Notes under the pieces: model-generated | Told to the model about the DNA's origin: nothing | Database searches by the model: none | What the model saw: only the letters and a program-made list of their open reading frames with translations | Translations under genes and position numbers: made by a program | Shown: positions 54,655 through 63,012 of the stretch, in pieces | Layout of the letters: each line of letters opens with the position of its first letter | Position numbering within the stretch: the stretch's first letter is position 1 | NCBI GenBank assembly: GCA_018883185.1 | Contig: VEQP01000010.1 | Location: forward strand, 29,545 to 93,544 | Origin: Nevskiaceae bacterium | Lineage (GTDB): Bacteria > Pseudomonadota > Gammaproteobacteria > Steroidobacterales > Steroidobacteraceae | Length of the DNA stretch: 64,000 nt | Direction: 5' to 3'

Positions 54655-55497
54655 ATGGGAATGTATGCAGATCTGCAGGGCAAGGTGGCGATCGTCACCG
54701 GCTCAGGTCGTGCGAAGGGTCTTGGCGAGGCCATGGTGATGCGCCTTGCGGCCGAAGGCTGCAAGGTGATCGTCAGCGACATCGGGGCACCTCGTGGAAA
54801 AGAGATTCCCGCCGAGGCGATCGGCACGAGCTCGGGCATCGATACCGTGGTCGCTGCCATTCGCGCCGCCGGCGGCGAGGCAACGGGCGTGGCCTGCGAT
54901 GTGCTCGAGGAGGCACAGGTCGAGGCCTTGGTCGCCACGGCCGTGCGCCAGTACGGCCGCCTCGACATCATGGTCAACAATGCGGGCATCGGTTACTTAA
55001 TGAAGCCGATAGTGGAGATGACGCAGGCCGATTGGGATGCCGTGCTCGGCGTCAATTTGCGTGGGGCCTTCTTCGGCATCAAGCACGCCGCAAAGCAGAT
55101 GATTGCGCAGGGCCAAGGCGGTCGGATCATCAACATCGGCAGTCAGGCCTCGAAGTCGGGGTTCCCGTTTGCTTCCGCTTACGTCGCCTCCAAACACGGC
55201 ATGGTGGGTCTGACACGCAGTGCCGCCATCGAACTCGGTTCGCAGGGCATCACGGTCAACACCATCTGCCCCAATCACGTGACAACCGGCCTGGGTGCGT
55301 GGCAGAACCAGTTTTTCTCCGCCGCCACTGGCCGAAGCGAGCAGCAATACCTCGCCGACATGCGTGCGCGGATTCCACTCGGTCGACCCGGATTGCAGGA
55401 GGACATCGCCAAGGCTTGCGCCTTCCTCGCCTCCGCGGAGGCGTCGTACATCACCGGTGAGGCGATGAACGTGTCGGGTGGTGAGGAGTATCACTGA
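54655..55497 (+). CDS. Short-chain dehydrogenase/reductase
   Basis: 280-aa classical SDR oxidoreductase. The cofactor loop TGSGRAKGLG is at 15-24 and NNAG at 108-111; the catalytic residues are Ser163, Tyr176 and Lys180 (YVASK). Asp42 at the end of the second strand suggests NAD preference. An insertion of about 20 residues after strand 2 (GAPRGKEIPAEAIGTSSG) lengthens it over the family norm. GGGGG is about 12 bases before ATG 54655. The stop shares a base with the deacetylase start. Probable 3-hydroxyacyl-CoA or alcohol dehydrogenase in the local pathway. Confidence 0.92.
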   Translation: MGMYADLQGKVAIVTGSGRAKGLGEAMVMRLAAEGCKVIVSDIGAPRGKEIPAEAIGTSSGIDTVVAAIRAAGGEATGVACDVLEEAQVEALVATAVRQYGRLDIMVNNAGIGYLMKPIVEMTQADWDAVLGVNLRGAFFGIKHAAKQMIAQGQGGRIINIGSQASKSGFPFASAYVASKHGMVGLTRSAAIELGSQGITVNTICPNHVTTGLGAWQNQFFSAATGRSEQQYLADMRARIPLGRPGLQEDIAKACAFLASAEASYITGEAMNVSGGEEYH

Positions 55498-56384
55498 TGA
55501 GTTATGACTGGCCCAATAAGGCGCGGCTGGCGTTGTCGCTGGTCGTCAACGTCGAGGAGGGTGCCGAGTTCAACGTCACGGATGGGGATCGCGGGCCTGA
55601 CCCGGTCGACGAGCTTGGCATCGTGCTTAAAAAGCCCGTGCGCAATCACGGCAACGAATCGAACTATGCCTATGGCATCAATGAGGGAGCGCCGCGGGTC
55701 CTTGGGCTACTCGCGCGCTACGAGATGCCCGCCACCTTCACCGCAGCAGCCGTAGCGCTGGAGCGGGCACCGGCAGTGACCGCCGGCATCGTGTCGGGTG
55801 GGCACGAAGTGTGTGCGCATGGATATCGCTGGGCCCACCAACTCGGCATGTCGGAGGAGCGCGAACGCGAGTTCATCCGCAAGGCTGCTGACAGTATCGA
55901 GCGGACGACGGGCACTCGTCCGGTCGGCTGGTTGTCGCGCTACCTGCACACCGATCACACCCGCCGCTTGCTTGCGGAGGAGGGCTATCGTTACCACATG
56001 GACGACTACAGTCGCGACGAGCCGTTCATGGATGAGTCAGTGCCGAAGCCGATGGTGGTATTGCCGTACGCCCTCGACTCCAACGACATGAAGATCTGGA
56101 ACGCGCCGGCGCTGACGCCGCAACATTGGCTCGACTACGCACGCGACAGTTTCGATTGCTTGCTGGCCGAGTCGGCTGGTCGGCCTCGAATGATGTCGCT
56201 CGGCGTGCACTTGCGCATCATCGGTCGACCAGGGCGCATCGGTGCCTTTGAGCGCTTCCTACAGCACGTGCAGTCCGCAGGAAGCCGTGTCTGGATTGCG
56301 CGACGCTGCGATATCGCGAGCTACTACGCGGCACTCGATCCCGCCGCAAGGCGGATGCCGAGCGCGCAGACTCGCGCATCCTGA
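55497..56384 (+). CDS. Polysaccharide deacetylase-fold protein, PuuE/allantoinase-like
   Basis: 295-aa NodB-homology protein of the branch that includes PuuE, a metal-independent allantoinase. The N-terminus has LALSLVVNVEEGAEF, in which the metal-binding Asp-Asp of true deacetylases is replaced by VEEG as in PuuE. YGINEGAPRVLGLL, GGHEVCAHGYRWAH and TGTRPVGWLSRY follow. Such enzymes hydrolyse cyclic amides or imides as well as N-acetyl groups. It is cotranscribed with the SDR (one shared base). The last 61 bases overlap the convergent amidase gene. Hydrolysis of a cyclic amide or imide is plausible but unproven. Confidence 0.85.
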   Translation: MSYDWPNKARLALSLVVNVEEGAEFNVTDGDRGPDPVDELGIVLKKPVRNHGNESNYAYGINEGAPRVLGLLARYEMPATFTAAAVALERAPAVTAGIVSGGHEVCAHGYRWAHQLGMSEEREREFIRKAADSIERTTGTRPVGWLSRYLHTDHTRRLLAEEGYRYHMDDYSRDEPFMDESVPKPMVVLPYALDSNDMKIWNAPALTPQHWLDYARDSFDCLLAESAGRPRMMSLGVHLRIIGRPGRIGAFERFLQHVQSAGSRVWIARRCDIASYYAALDPAARRMPSAQTRAS

Positions 56385-57586
56385 CCGGGCGGCGCAAGAA
56401 TCTGCAGGCCGACGGGCAGGGCGCCTGCGGTGAGGGCACAGGGGACGGAGACCGCCGGCCAGCCTGCGGCGGTTGCGATCACTGTGAGATCGGCGATGTT
56501 CGTGGGCGGCGGTAAGGCGTGCGGAAAGCTTGTTACCGGAGCGCTCGGCGTCACGCAGGCGTCGAGATCCGCAACGCAGGCAGTCCACGATTCCCTGAAG
56601 GCGGCGACGCGTTGTTCGAAACGCTGACAGTCTGCTTCGCAGAGGCCGGCGCCGTAGTCGAGCATTGCGTGCATCGAGACCGAATAGCCTTCCGGGTCTG
56701 CGGCGCGTTGTGCGGCGTGTTCGAGCGCGAGCGTTCTCTCGCAGAGCGAAAACACGGCACGGCGAACCCGCGATAAGTCGAACTGCTGCACATCGATGCT
56801 GCGTAGCACGGCGCCCGCGTCGCGCAGTTTCGCGATCGACTCGGCGTAGGCCTCAAGCACGGTTCCGGCACAGCCTAGACTCTCCAAGCCCTCAAGTACG
56901 CCGACTCTTCGGCCCGCGAGGATCCCCTCGGGATCGGCCAGCGGTGTGGCGGGGAGGCCGCGCAAACAGCACAGCAGCGGCCACAGTGCTGCGGCGCTGC
57001 GACTCATGGGTCCCACATGGTCGAAGCGCGAGTCGAGCGGCAGCACACCCTCTAGACTCACCAGACCGGGCGTGGGCTTCAAACCGCTGATGCCACAGAG
57101 GGCAGCCGGAATGCGAATCGAACCGATGGTATCGGTGCCGAGTGCCGCATCGCAGTGCCCGGCGGCCAGCGCTGCCGCGGATCCCCCACTCGAGCCGCCC
57201 ACCGACCATCCCTCGCGCATCGGATGCTGGATGGGACCATCGATGCTCGATCCGGCTGCGCCGAGGGCGGCTTCATCCATTTGCGTGAGCCCGAGCAGCA
57301 CCGCGCCGGCCTCGCGCAAGCGACGAACGACGATCGAATCGACAGCGGCACGCTGCGAGCGGCGAGTACGCAGCCCGCCGTCGTGCGGCCAGCCGGCGAC
57401 AGCAATGTTGGCCTTGACGGCGACCAGTTGCCCTTCGAGCGCTCGCCCTGCGCTCCGCGCGAGGCGTGCATCACTCTCGGCTGCAGACTGCAGTGCGCCG
57501 TCGGCATCGAGCCAGCGCCAAATATTGAGCGTGCTCGCCTGCGCGGCATCGAGCGCCGCCCTGCAGCGGTCGCTGACTGTGGTCAC
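56324..57586 (-). CDS. Amidase signature family hydrolase
   Basis: 420-aa enzyme hydrolysing an amide (or ester) bond. The Ser-cisSer-Lys triad fits Lys58 (VAVKANIAVAG), Ser132 (GGSSGGS) and Ser156 (DTIGSIRIP), with the expected 24-residue spacing between the serines. The DNIDVAG-type motif reads ANIAVAG here. The overall length is at the short end of the family. The start overlaps the CoA ligase stop by four bases, so PrpD-like, ligase and amidase genes form one operon. Gly to Ile in the nucleophile motif (DTIGS instead of DTGGS) may alter the oxyanion site. Confidence 0.9.
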   Translation of the reverse strand: MTTVSDRCRAALDAAQASTLNIWRWLDADGALQSAAESDARLARSAGRALEGQLVAVKANIAVAGWPHDGGLRTRRSQRAAVDSIVVRRLREAGAVLLGLTQMDEAALGAAGSSIDGPIQHPMREGWSVGGSSGGSAAALAAGHCDAALGTDTIGSIRIPAALCGISGLKPTPGLVSLEGVLPLDSRFDHVGPMSRSAAALWPLLCCLRGLPATPLADPEGILAGRRVGVLEGLESLGCAGTVLEAYAESIAKLRDAGAVLRSIDVQQFDLSRVRRAVFSLCERTLALEHAAQRAADPEGYSVSMHAMLDYGAGLCEADCQRFEQRVAAFRESWTACVADLDACVTPSAPVTSFPHALPPPTNIADLTVIATAAGWPAVSVPCALTAGALPVGLQILAPPGQDARVCALGIRLAAGSSAA

Positions 57587-58995
57587 GCGCCAGCCTTCGG
57601 GCGCTCATCGAGCAGGCGTATCGGTTTTTGCCGACTGTCGATTTGCGTCAGGGCCGCCGTGCCGCCAGCCGGGACCAGCTCAGCGCGGATCTCGACACCG
57701 ACGCGTCGTGTCAGCAAGGCTGCGAAGGCAGCAGTGAGTTCTGCCGAGCGAGGATCGGCGGTGTGTCGCACCTCGATGATGACCGTCAGCTCGTCGCGCC
57801 CGCTCGCATCACGCACGGCGCGACAGATGTACTCGCCCGCAAAGGCGGGCTGTTCGTTGAGGATGGCCGCAAGGGCCAGCGGATAGACATTGATGCCGCG
57901 CAACTTGACCATGTTGTCGCTGCGGCCGAGTACGCCCACGGTACGCCGCAGTTGATAGTCGAGCGCCGACGAGCCGAACTTCCACGCCGACAAATCATGC
58001 GTGTTGAAACGGATCAACGGGTATACATCGTCGCGATACAGCGAAGTGACAACCATATCGCCCGGACGATCATCGTTGATGACGGCACCGGTGTGTTCGT
58101 CGACGAGTTCGAGATATTGCGCGTCTTCCATTACGTACATGCCGTCGCGGTCGGGCCCTTCCGCCGCAATGGGACCCGTGTCGGCGACGCCGTACCAATC
58201 GTAGATTTCCGCACCGCCCCACGCCGCTGAGAGCACCGCGCGCGACTCGCGACCGACATGCCCAAAGATGGCGCGGATCGGTAGGTCGCGCCCGGGCTCG
58301 AGGCCCATGCTACGCGCCGTTTCCGCCAACTGCCGAATGTAGTCGACGAAGCCGACGATTACCGTGACTCGCATGTCACGCATCAACTCGATCTGCGTCG
58401 CCGAGCGGGTCTCTTTGCCAGTGCCGGCAGATAAGAACAGGCAGTTGGTGTAATGCAGCGCCGCTTCGCGGACGAAGTGACCGCCGTTGATCATGCCGTG
58501 CCCGTACACCGAGTGCACGACATCGTCCGGTCGCAGTCCCTGCATGCGCCAAATGCGCGCGACGAGCAAGGCCTGGACTTCGCGCGATTTGGGACTGAAG
58601 AGGACTACCTGAGGGCGACCCGTCGTGCCGCTCGTGGTGTGCACGACGGTGACCGGTCGTTGTGCGATCGGCCAGCGTTCCCAGCCGTGGTAGTCGCCGT
58701 ACGGCGGATGCTCGGCGAGGCTCTGCATGAGATCGGACTTGCCGAAGATCGGCAGGCGTTCGATGTCATCGAGGCTGCGCACGTCGGCGGGTGTCAGGCC
58801 CTGCGCCCGCCACAACCGTTGATAGAAGGGAATCTCCCAGGCTCGCGCCACACATTGCATGAACAAGCGGTTCTGGTGCGCGCGAATCTCATCGCGCGAG
58901 AGACGCGCGAATCCGGCCGTAAAAGCCTCACCCACCGGAAAATCGCGCAGCATTTGCGCGTAGTCAAAGGACTCGAAGTAATGCGGAAAGCTCAT
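57583..58995 (-). CDS. Phenylacetate-CoA ligase family (PaaK-like) protein
   Basis: 470-aa adenylate-forming enzyme that probably activates an aryl or other carboxylic acid to its CoA thioester. The P-loop TSGTTGRP is at 121-128. SAAWGGAEIYDWYGVAD includes the YGxxD-type A5 region. The C-terminal AMP-binding lid starts GVLGRSDNMVKLRGINVYP and includes the adenylation Lys. It is somewhat longer than E. coli PaaK (437 aa). The start overlaps the upstream MmgE/PrpD gene by four bases and the stop overlaps the amidase. The substrate might be the acid produced by the aldehyde dehydrogenase. Confidence 0.92.
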   Translation of the reverse strand: MSFPHYFESFDYAQMLRDFPVGEAFTAGFARLSRDEIRAHQNRLFMQCVARAWEIPFYQRLWRAQGLTPADVRSLDDIERLPIFGKSDLMQSLAEHPPYGDYHGWERWPIAQRPVTVVHTTSGTTGRPQVVLFSPKSREVQALLVARIWRMQGLRPDDVVHSVYGHGMINGGHFVREAALHYTNCLFLSAGTGKETRSATQIELMRDMRVTVIVGFVDYIRQLAETARSMGLEPGRDLPIRAIFGHVGRESRAVLSAAWGGAEIYDWYGVADTGPIAAEGPDRDGMYVMEDAQYLELVDEHTGAVINDDRPGDMVVTSLYRDDVYPLIRFNTHDLSAWKFGSSALDYQLRRTVGVLGRSDNMVKLRGINVYPLALAAILNEQPAFAGEYICRAVRDASGRDELTVIIEVRHTADPRSAELTAAFAALLTRRVGVEIRAELVPAGGTAALTQIDSRQKPIRLLDERPKAGA

Positions 58996-60377
58996 GCCGT
59001 GGTGTCCTTGGGAAAAGTCAGTGCATCGACCAGTTGAGTGACGTCTTGCAGTGTCTCGAGTTGGTCGACGAGGTCAATCAGTTGTTGAATGCCTGCCTCC
59101 GGCAGAGCACGAATCCCCGAGGCTGCGGCGCGGCGGAATTTCGCCAAATGCTGCGCGCGGCTGAGAGGTCGGCCGGGTGCGCCAAGCACGTCGGGCAAAT
59201 CCATGGCGTATTCGCGCCCGTCCTCGAGCGAGATTTCTACGCGTTGCGGGGACAAGGCGTTAAGCGAGGGATTGCTATCGCGTCGCACGACAATGCGCGA
59301 AGCGAGCGCCAGACGGTCTACATCGGCGAAACACTCGGGGTTGAAGTCCGTGACATCGACGCTGCCCTTGAGCAGCGCAGTGGCCGCGACGTAGGGCAGA
59401 CACAGCCGCGCATAGGATGCCGCCATGTCGGGCTTCGCCGGTCGGTCGACGAGTTGGATCACGAGCGGCGGCGCGATCACGCGGATCTCGCGAATGGCAG
59501 ACGTTGCGATGCCGTGCTGGACGCACAAGCTCATCGCACCGTCGACGCCCCCATGGGTGGCGCGGCCGCTCGGGAAGGGCTTATGCGACAGTTCACTGAT
59601 CGCGTGCTGTTGGCCGATGTTTTCGAGTGCCGTGCGATCCCACTCCGGATCGATGAGGGTGAAATAGCCGAACGGTCCCTCGAGGAAATCCATGGGCCCG
59701 CTGATCTGCCGGGCGGCGAGCTCGACGGCATTGAGCGCCGCGCGCGTGTTGAAGCCGATTTGCATCGGCAGAACGGGGGAGCCCTCGACATGGGCTTGCA
59801 TGGTGCCCGAGATCTGGCTGTAGGCGAGGCCCATGGCACTGCGGGTCGTAGTGGCATCGAACCCGCGCCAGTGCGCTAGCGCCGCCGTGGCACCGAGCGC
59901 CCCGCACATCGCGGGACGGAAAAACCTCAACTTGTTGCGCGCCGAGCGGCCGATGCCGGTGGCGACGTCCACTGCGATGCTGCAGCCGCTGATGAGTGCT
60001 CGTCCGGTGATTCCGCCCATTCGCTCCGCGTCGGCGAGCAGTGTGGCCAGCACCACGGCCATCGGATGTACGACGGCGGGCTCGTGCACGCAGTCCCATT
60101 CCTGGTTGTGAATTTGATAGCCGTTGATGAAGGCGGCAGTACCGGCCGGGACGCGTTCGCCGGTGCCCCAAATTCGGGCATCTTCGCCGCGTCCCCAACT
60201 CGCTGCCAGTGCCTTCAACTCGCTCACCAGCGGCACTCGGGTGCCGGATAAGGCCACGCCGAGTGAGTCGAGGATGAAAACTTTGGCGGCGCTGCGTGCC
60301 GTGTCAGGCAGGGCCTCGTAGCGCGTCTGGACGACGTGCTCCACGAGGCGGTGGGTCAGGGAGTTCGAGGAGTTCAT
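58992..60377 (-). CDS. MmgE/PrpD family protein
   Basis: 461-aa protein of the family that includes 2-methylcitrate dehydratase (PrpD), cis-aconitate decarboxylase and immune-responsive gene 1. Typical segments are FILDSLGVALSGT, YQIHNQEWDCVHEPAVVHPMAVVLATLLA (metal-free active-site region) and KPFPSGRATHGGVD. No methylcitrate synthase or PrpB is present, so it is unlikely to serve propionate use here. It heads the PrpD-PaaK-amidase operon. ATG 60377 lies only 26 bases from the divergent methyltransferase start. Confidence 0.9.
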   Translation of the reverse strand: MNSSNSLTHRLVEHVVQTRYEALPDTARSAAKVFILDSLGVALSGTRVPLVSELKALAASWGRGEDARIWGTGERVPAGTAAFINGYQIHNQEWDCVHEPAVVHPMAVVLATLLADAERMGGITGRALISGCSIAVDVATGIGRSARNKLRFFRPAMCGALGATAALAHWRGFDATTTRSAMGLAYSQISGTMQAHVEGSPVLPMQIGFNTRAALNAVELAARQISGPMDFLEGPFGYFTLIDPEWDRTALENIGQQHAISELSHKPFPSGRATHGGVDGAMSLCVQHGIATSAIREIRVIAPPLVIQLVDRPAKPDMAASYARLCLPYVAATALLKGSVDVTDFNPECFADVDRLALASRIVVRRDSNPSLNALSPQRVEISLEDGREYAMDLPDVLGAPGRPLSRAQHLAKFRRAAASGIRALPEAGIQQLIDLVDQLETLQDVTQLVDALTFPKDTTA

Positions 60378-60403
60378 GTGGGTGTCGATGCTACAATCGC
60401 GGC
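60378..60403. promoter_or_regulatory. 26-base divergent promoter region, PrpD-like/methyltransferase
   Basis: Only 26 bases separate two divergent ATGs. On the plus strand an extended -10 (TGC-TACAAT, hexamer 60392-60397) is six bases from ATG 60404. On the minus strand TAGCAT (60393-60388) is ten bases from ATG 60377. The two hexamers overlap, so polymerase binding is probably mutually exclusive, and both mRNAs would be leaderless or nearly so. No -35 matches are evident. Confidence 0.45.
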
Positions 60404-61612
60404 ATGGAAGGCGCCACACGGTCGCAGTGCGCTCCACCCTGGAGTGATGTCGGGCAGCACGCGATGTCGGCGGCTGCCACGCACGACGATATCGCCCGCT
60501 TCAACTTCCTTGCCAACTTCAACAAGTACATGGCTACGGCCGTCGCGCCGGGTAACGCCGTGGCGTTTCGTGAGCGAGCCGAGCCTGCGTGGATCCGGCA
60601 ACAGGGCGAAGCCCCCCAAACGCGTAGCGAAGTGCGCCGGGCGATGGCGCCCGATCCGCATTATCGGTTCTGGAGTGCGTTGCGTCGCTGCGGCATGGAG
60701 ATGCGCCAGCAGGCGGGTCGGTCGCTGGTGCTGCGTCAAAAGGAATCGTTGCGTGATCGCGCACGTGAATTGAACGCACGGCTGCCCTCGGGGTTGCGGC
60801 TCGATGCTTCGATCAAGATACCGCGCTACCAGAGCGAACTCGACAACCACTGCATGCCGGGCAGTTACTACGCCGAATACATCGACGCCGACGTATCAGC
60901 GGCAGCCAACTACGACGCCGGTATGTTCGCCACAACGACCGGGCTCTTCGGACGCTACCTCGATGGGGCAGGCCGCGGCACGGCGGCGTGGTTGCAACGC
61001 ACGCGGCCGGGGTGGCAGCCCAAGCGCATCCTTGATCTTGGCTGCGGAGTCGGCCACAACACCGTGCCGCTCGCGCGGGCATTTCCCGCGGCTTTGGTGG
61101 TGGCGGTTGATCTGGCTGCGCCCATGCTGCGCTACGGTCATGCTCGCGCCGTAGGCATGGGGGTCGACAACATTTGTTTCCAGCAGGCCAACGCCGAGGC
61201 GCTACCTTTTGAGGCGCAGAGTTTCGATTTCATCTACAGCACGATGTTCCTGCATGAAACCTCGCATGTGGCGCTACGAAATATCTTCGGTGAAGCCTCG
61301 CGGCTACTGGCCGCTGGGGGCGTGCAGGTTCACCTCGAGCAGCCGCCGTATCGTGGCATGACCGCATTTGAGCAGTTCATGCGCGATTGGGACGGCTATT
61401 ACAACAACGAACCTTTTTGGAGCGCCTTGCACGAGACGGATCTGCCGAGGTTGCTCATCGAGCAGGGTTATTCGGCCGAGGCAGTATTCGAGACCGAAAT
61501 CCATGCCATGGTCGAGGACGAAATGCCGAAGGTGGGTGTTGAAACCGAGGACTTCGGGCGCGGCGGTCTGTGGTATGCCTGCGGCGCTAGCTCTCAGGGA
61601 GCGAGCACTTGA
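60404..61612 (+). CDS. Class I SAM-dependent methyltransferase
   Basis: 402-aa protein whose C-terminal half is a Rossmann-fold methyltransferase: motif I LDLGCGVGHNT at 210-220, the acidic VVAVDLAAPML, and FDFIYSTMFLHE as motif IV. The N-terminal 190 residues are not a domain I recognise. They include YRFWSALRRCGMEM and SYYAEYIDADVSAAANYDAG, and may bind the acceptor. ATG 60404 is supported by TACAAT six bases upstream; ATG 60464 would remove 20 residues. It is coupled to the 115-aa gene by a TTGA overlap. Acceptor unknown. Confidence 0.85.
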   Translation: MEGATRSQCAPPWSDVGQHAMSAAATHDDIARFNFLANFNKYMATAVAPGNAVAFRERAEPAWIRQQGEAPQTRSEVRRAMAPDPHYRFWSALRRCGMEMRQQAGRSLVLRQKESLRDRARELNARLPSGLRLDASIKIPRYQSELDNHCMPGSYYAEYIDADVSAAANYDAGMFATTTGLFGRYLDGAGRGTAAWLQRTRPGWQPKRILDLGCGVGHNTVPLARAFPAALVVAVDLAAPMLRYGHARAVGMGVDNICFQQANAEALPFEAQSFDFIYSTMFLHETSHVALRNIFGEASRLLAAGGVQVHLEQPPYRGMTAFEQFMRDWDGYYNNEPFWSALHETDLPRLLIEQGYSAEAVFETEIHAMVEDEMPKVGVETEDFGRGGLWYACGASSQGAST

Positions 61613-61956
61613 ACCCGCAACTGCTGGAACTCGTCAATGCGGCCGCCAGCGGCAAGCGGCCACATTTCTTTGGGGATGCGGACGTCGATCGCCTGCTCGC
61701 CATCGTTTGGGCGATGGCAGGCGAGCTCGCGGTGACGCGGGAGCGTCTTGATACGCTAGAGCGACTGCTCGCCGAGCGTGCTGTGGTGCAGCGGATGGAT
61801 ATCGACGCCTATCGCCCTGACCCGCAGGCGGCGCGCGAGCGGGGTGAGTGGCAGATGGAATACGTTGCGCGCCTGCTTCGAGTGTTGCAGCAGGAGCTTG
61901 ACGCCTTGCGAGCGGCTTCAGGCGAGGGTGGGCGAGGACGCACCACGTCTGATTGA
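61609..61956 (+). CDS. Hypothetical 115-aa helical protein
   Basis: Small soluble protein that I do not recognise. It starts at TTG 61609 overlapping the methyltransferase stop (TTGA). It is almost wholly helical, with two heptad-like segments (VDRLLAIVWAMAGELAVTRE and YVARLLRVLQQELDAL) that could form a coiled coil or helical hairpin, and a disordered Gly/Arg/Ser tail. No signal peptide or metal motif is visible. Coupling to the methyltransferase suggests it is a partner or stabiliser of that enzyme; this is inference from gene order only. Confidence 0.6.
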   Translation: MNPQLLELVNAAASGKRPHFFGDADVDRLLAIVWAMAGELAVTRERLDTLERLLAERAVVQRMDIDAYRPDPQAARERGEWQMEYVARLLRVLQQELDALRAASGEGGRGRTTSD

Positions 61957-61977
61957 TCGCCCGGCGCGTGGATCGCG

Positions 61978-63012
61978 TCAGGCGCTCCAGACCCAAAATT
62001 TCCAATCCAGCACGCGGGTCTCAGATTCGCTTTCAGTCGCAACAGCACCACGTGCCGCGAAACACTCCGCTTCGATTCGTAACAAGTGTCCGCCTTGCTC
62101 GGCGGGCAAGGGGATCGCTTCAGTCAGTTCAAAGCGGGTCCGCAAGCGGTCATTCTCGAGCACGGGGCCCGTGTGATCGCAGCTTTCCCAAGCAACGATG
62201 CTGAGTAGATTGGGTAGTGCGCGAGTGATTTGGGCGAACGCCATGAAAATGGTATGGCCGCCATACACCAGGCGCTCGCCGAGGTATGACGCACGTGCAT
62301 CGGTATGGGCCATCGCCATGTTCAGCGATACACGGACAAGCTCGGGGGCCAGCGTCACCGAGTCACGGGCTTCGATCTCGAAGTGTCGAGGCGGCGCGCA
62401 GTCGCGGGCGAATCGGCCACTCCACGCGGCGGTGTCACGCAGGTTCCAGTGGCGCGGCACCGTCGCCTGGAGGGCCTCGCGGGCTACGGCATGACCGACG
62501 GCGTCGAGGTCATCCGCATGTCCCGTGCGGGCGGCCGGATCGCGACAGGGGATCATTGGGCAACGCCAAAAATGCAGTACGGTGTCGCCATGCTGATTGG
62601 TGGTGGTCATTTCCAGGGCGACGATACCCGTGGCTGCACGCCCTTCCTGAGGCCGGTTTTGACGCAGGGCAACCACGCGTGTGCGGGTGTACAACGTGTC
62701 GCCGATGTGCACCGGACGCTGTAGACGAAGGCCACGGTAAAAGAGATTGGCTTTGACCCGCTGCGAGGCCCAGGTCGACTGGCCGATCGCAACATTGATG
62801 GCCAGCAAGGGGTGAGCGAGCGGCGCATCCGTTCCAGTGATGCGGGCACTCGCATGACGATCGAGAGGCAGGCGCAGCCTATCGCCGAACAGTGCCTGAT
62901 ACAGGGCCGCATGACCTTCAGTGAGCGTGACAGCCGGAGCGTCGAAGTGCAGACCGCGGTGGAAGTCCTCGAACCAAGGGGCGCTGACAACAATGGCGTC
63001 TTGTTCCGTCAT
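61978..63012 (-). CDS. MaoC-like double hot-dog dehydratase (mesaconyl-CoA hydratase-like)
   Basis: 344-aa protein with two hot-dog units. The N-terminal unit opens WFEDFHRGLHFDAPAVTLTE, followed by GHAALYQALFGDR, resembling mesaconyl-CoA hydratase/methylmalyl-CoA dehydratase. The C-terminal unit has NMAMAHTDARASYLGERLVYGGHTI. It should hydrate or dehydrate a branched or dicarboxylic acyl-CoA. ATG 63012 overlaps the TauE stop by four bases. Residues upstream of this Met in the open frame lack family similarity, so I exclude them. The 3' end is 21 bases from the convergent 115-aa gene. Confidence 0.88.
   Translation of the reverse strand: MTEQDAIVVSAPWFEDFHRGLHFDAPAVTLTEGHAALYQALFGDRLRLPLDRHASARITGTDAPLAHPLLAINVAIGQSTWASQRVKANLFYRGLRLQRPVHIGDTLYTRTRVVALRQNRPQEGRAATGIVALEMTTTNQHGDTVLHFWRCPMIPCRDPAARTGHADDLDAVGHAVAREALQATVPRHWNLRDTAAWSGRFARDCAPPRHFEIEARDSVTLAPELVRVSLNMAMAHTDARASYLGERLVYGGHTIFMAFAQITRALPNLLSIVAWESCDHTGPVLENDRLRTRFELTEAIPLPAEQGGHLLRIEAECFAARGAVATESESETRVLDWKFWVWSA

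Noticed and set aside
59034..59879. 281-aa open frame antisense to the MmgE/PrpD gene
   Set aside because: Shadow of a well-supported family protein, with no motif of its own.
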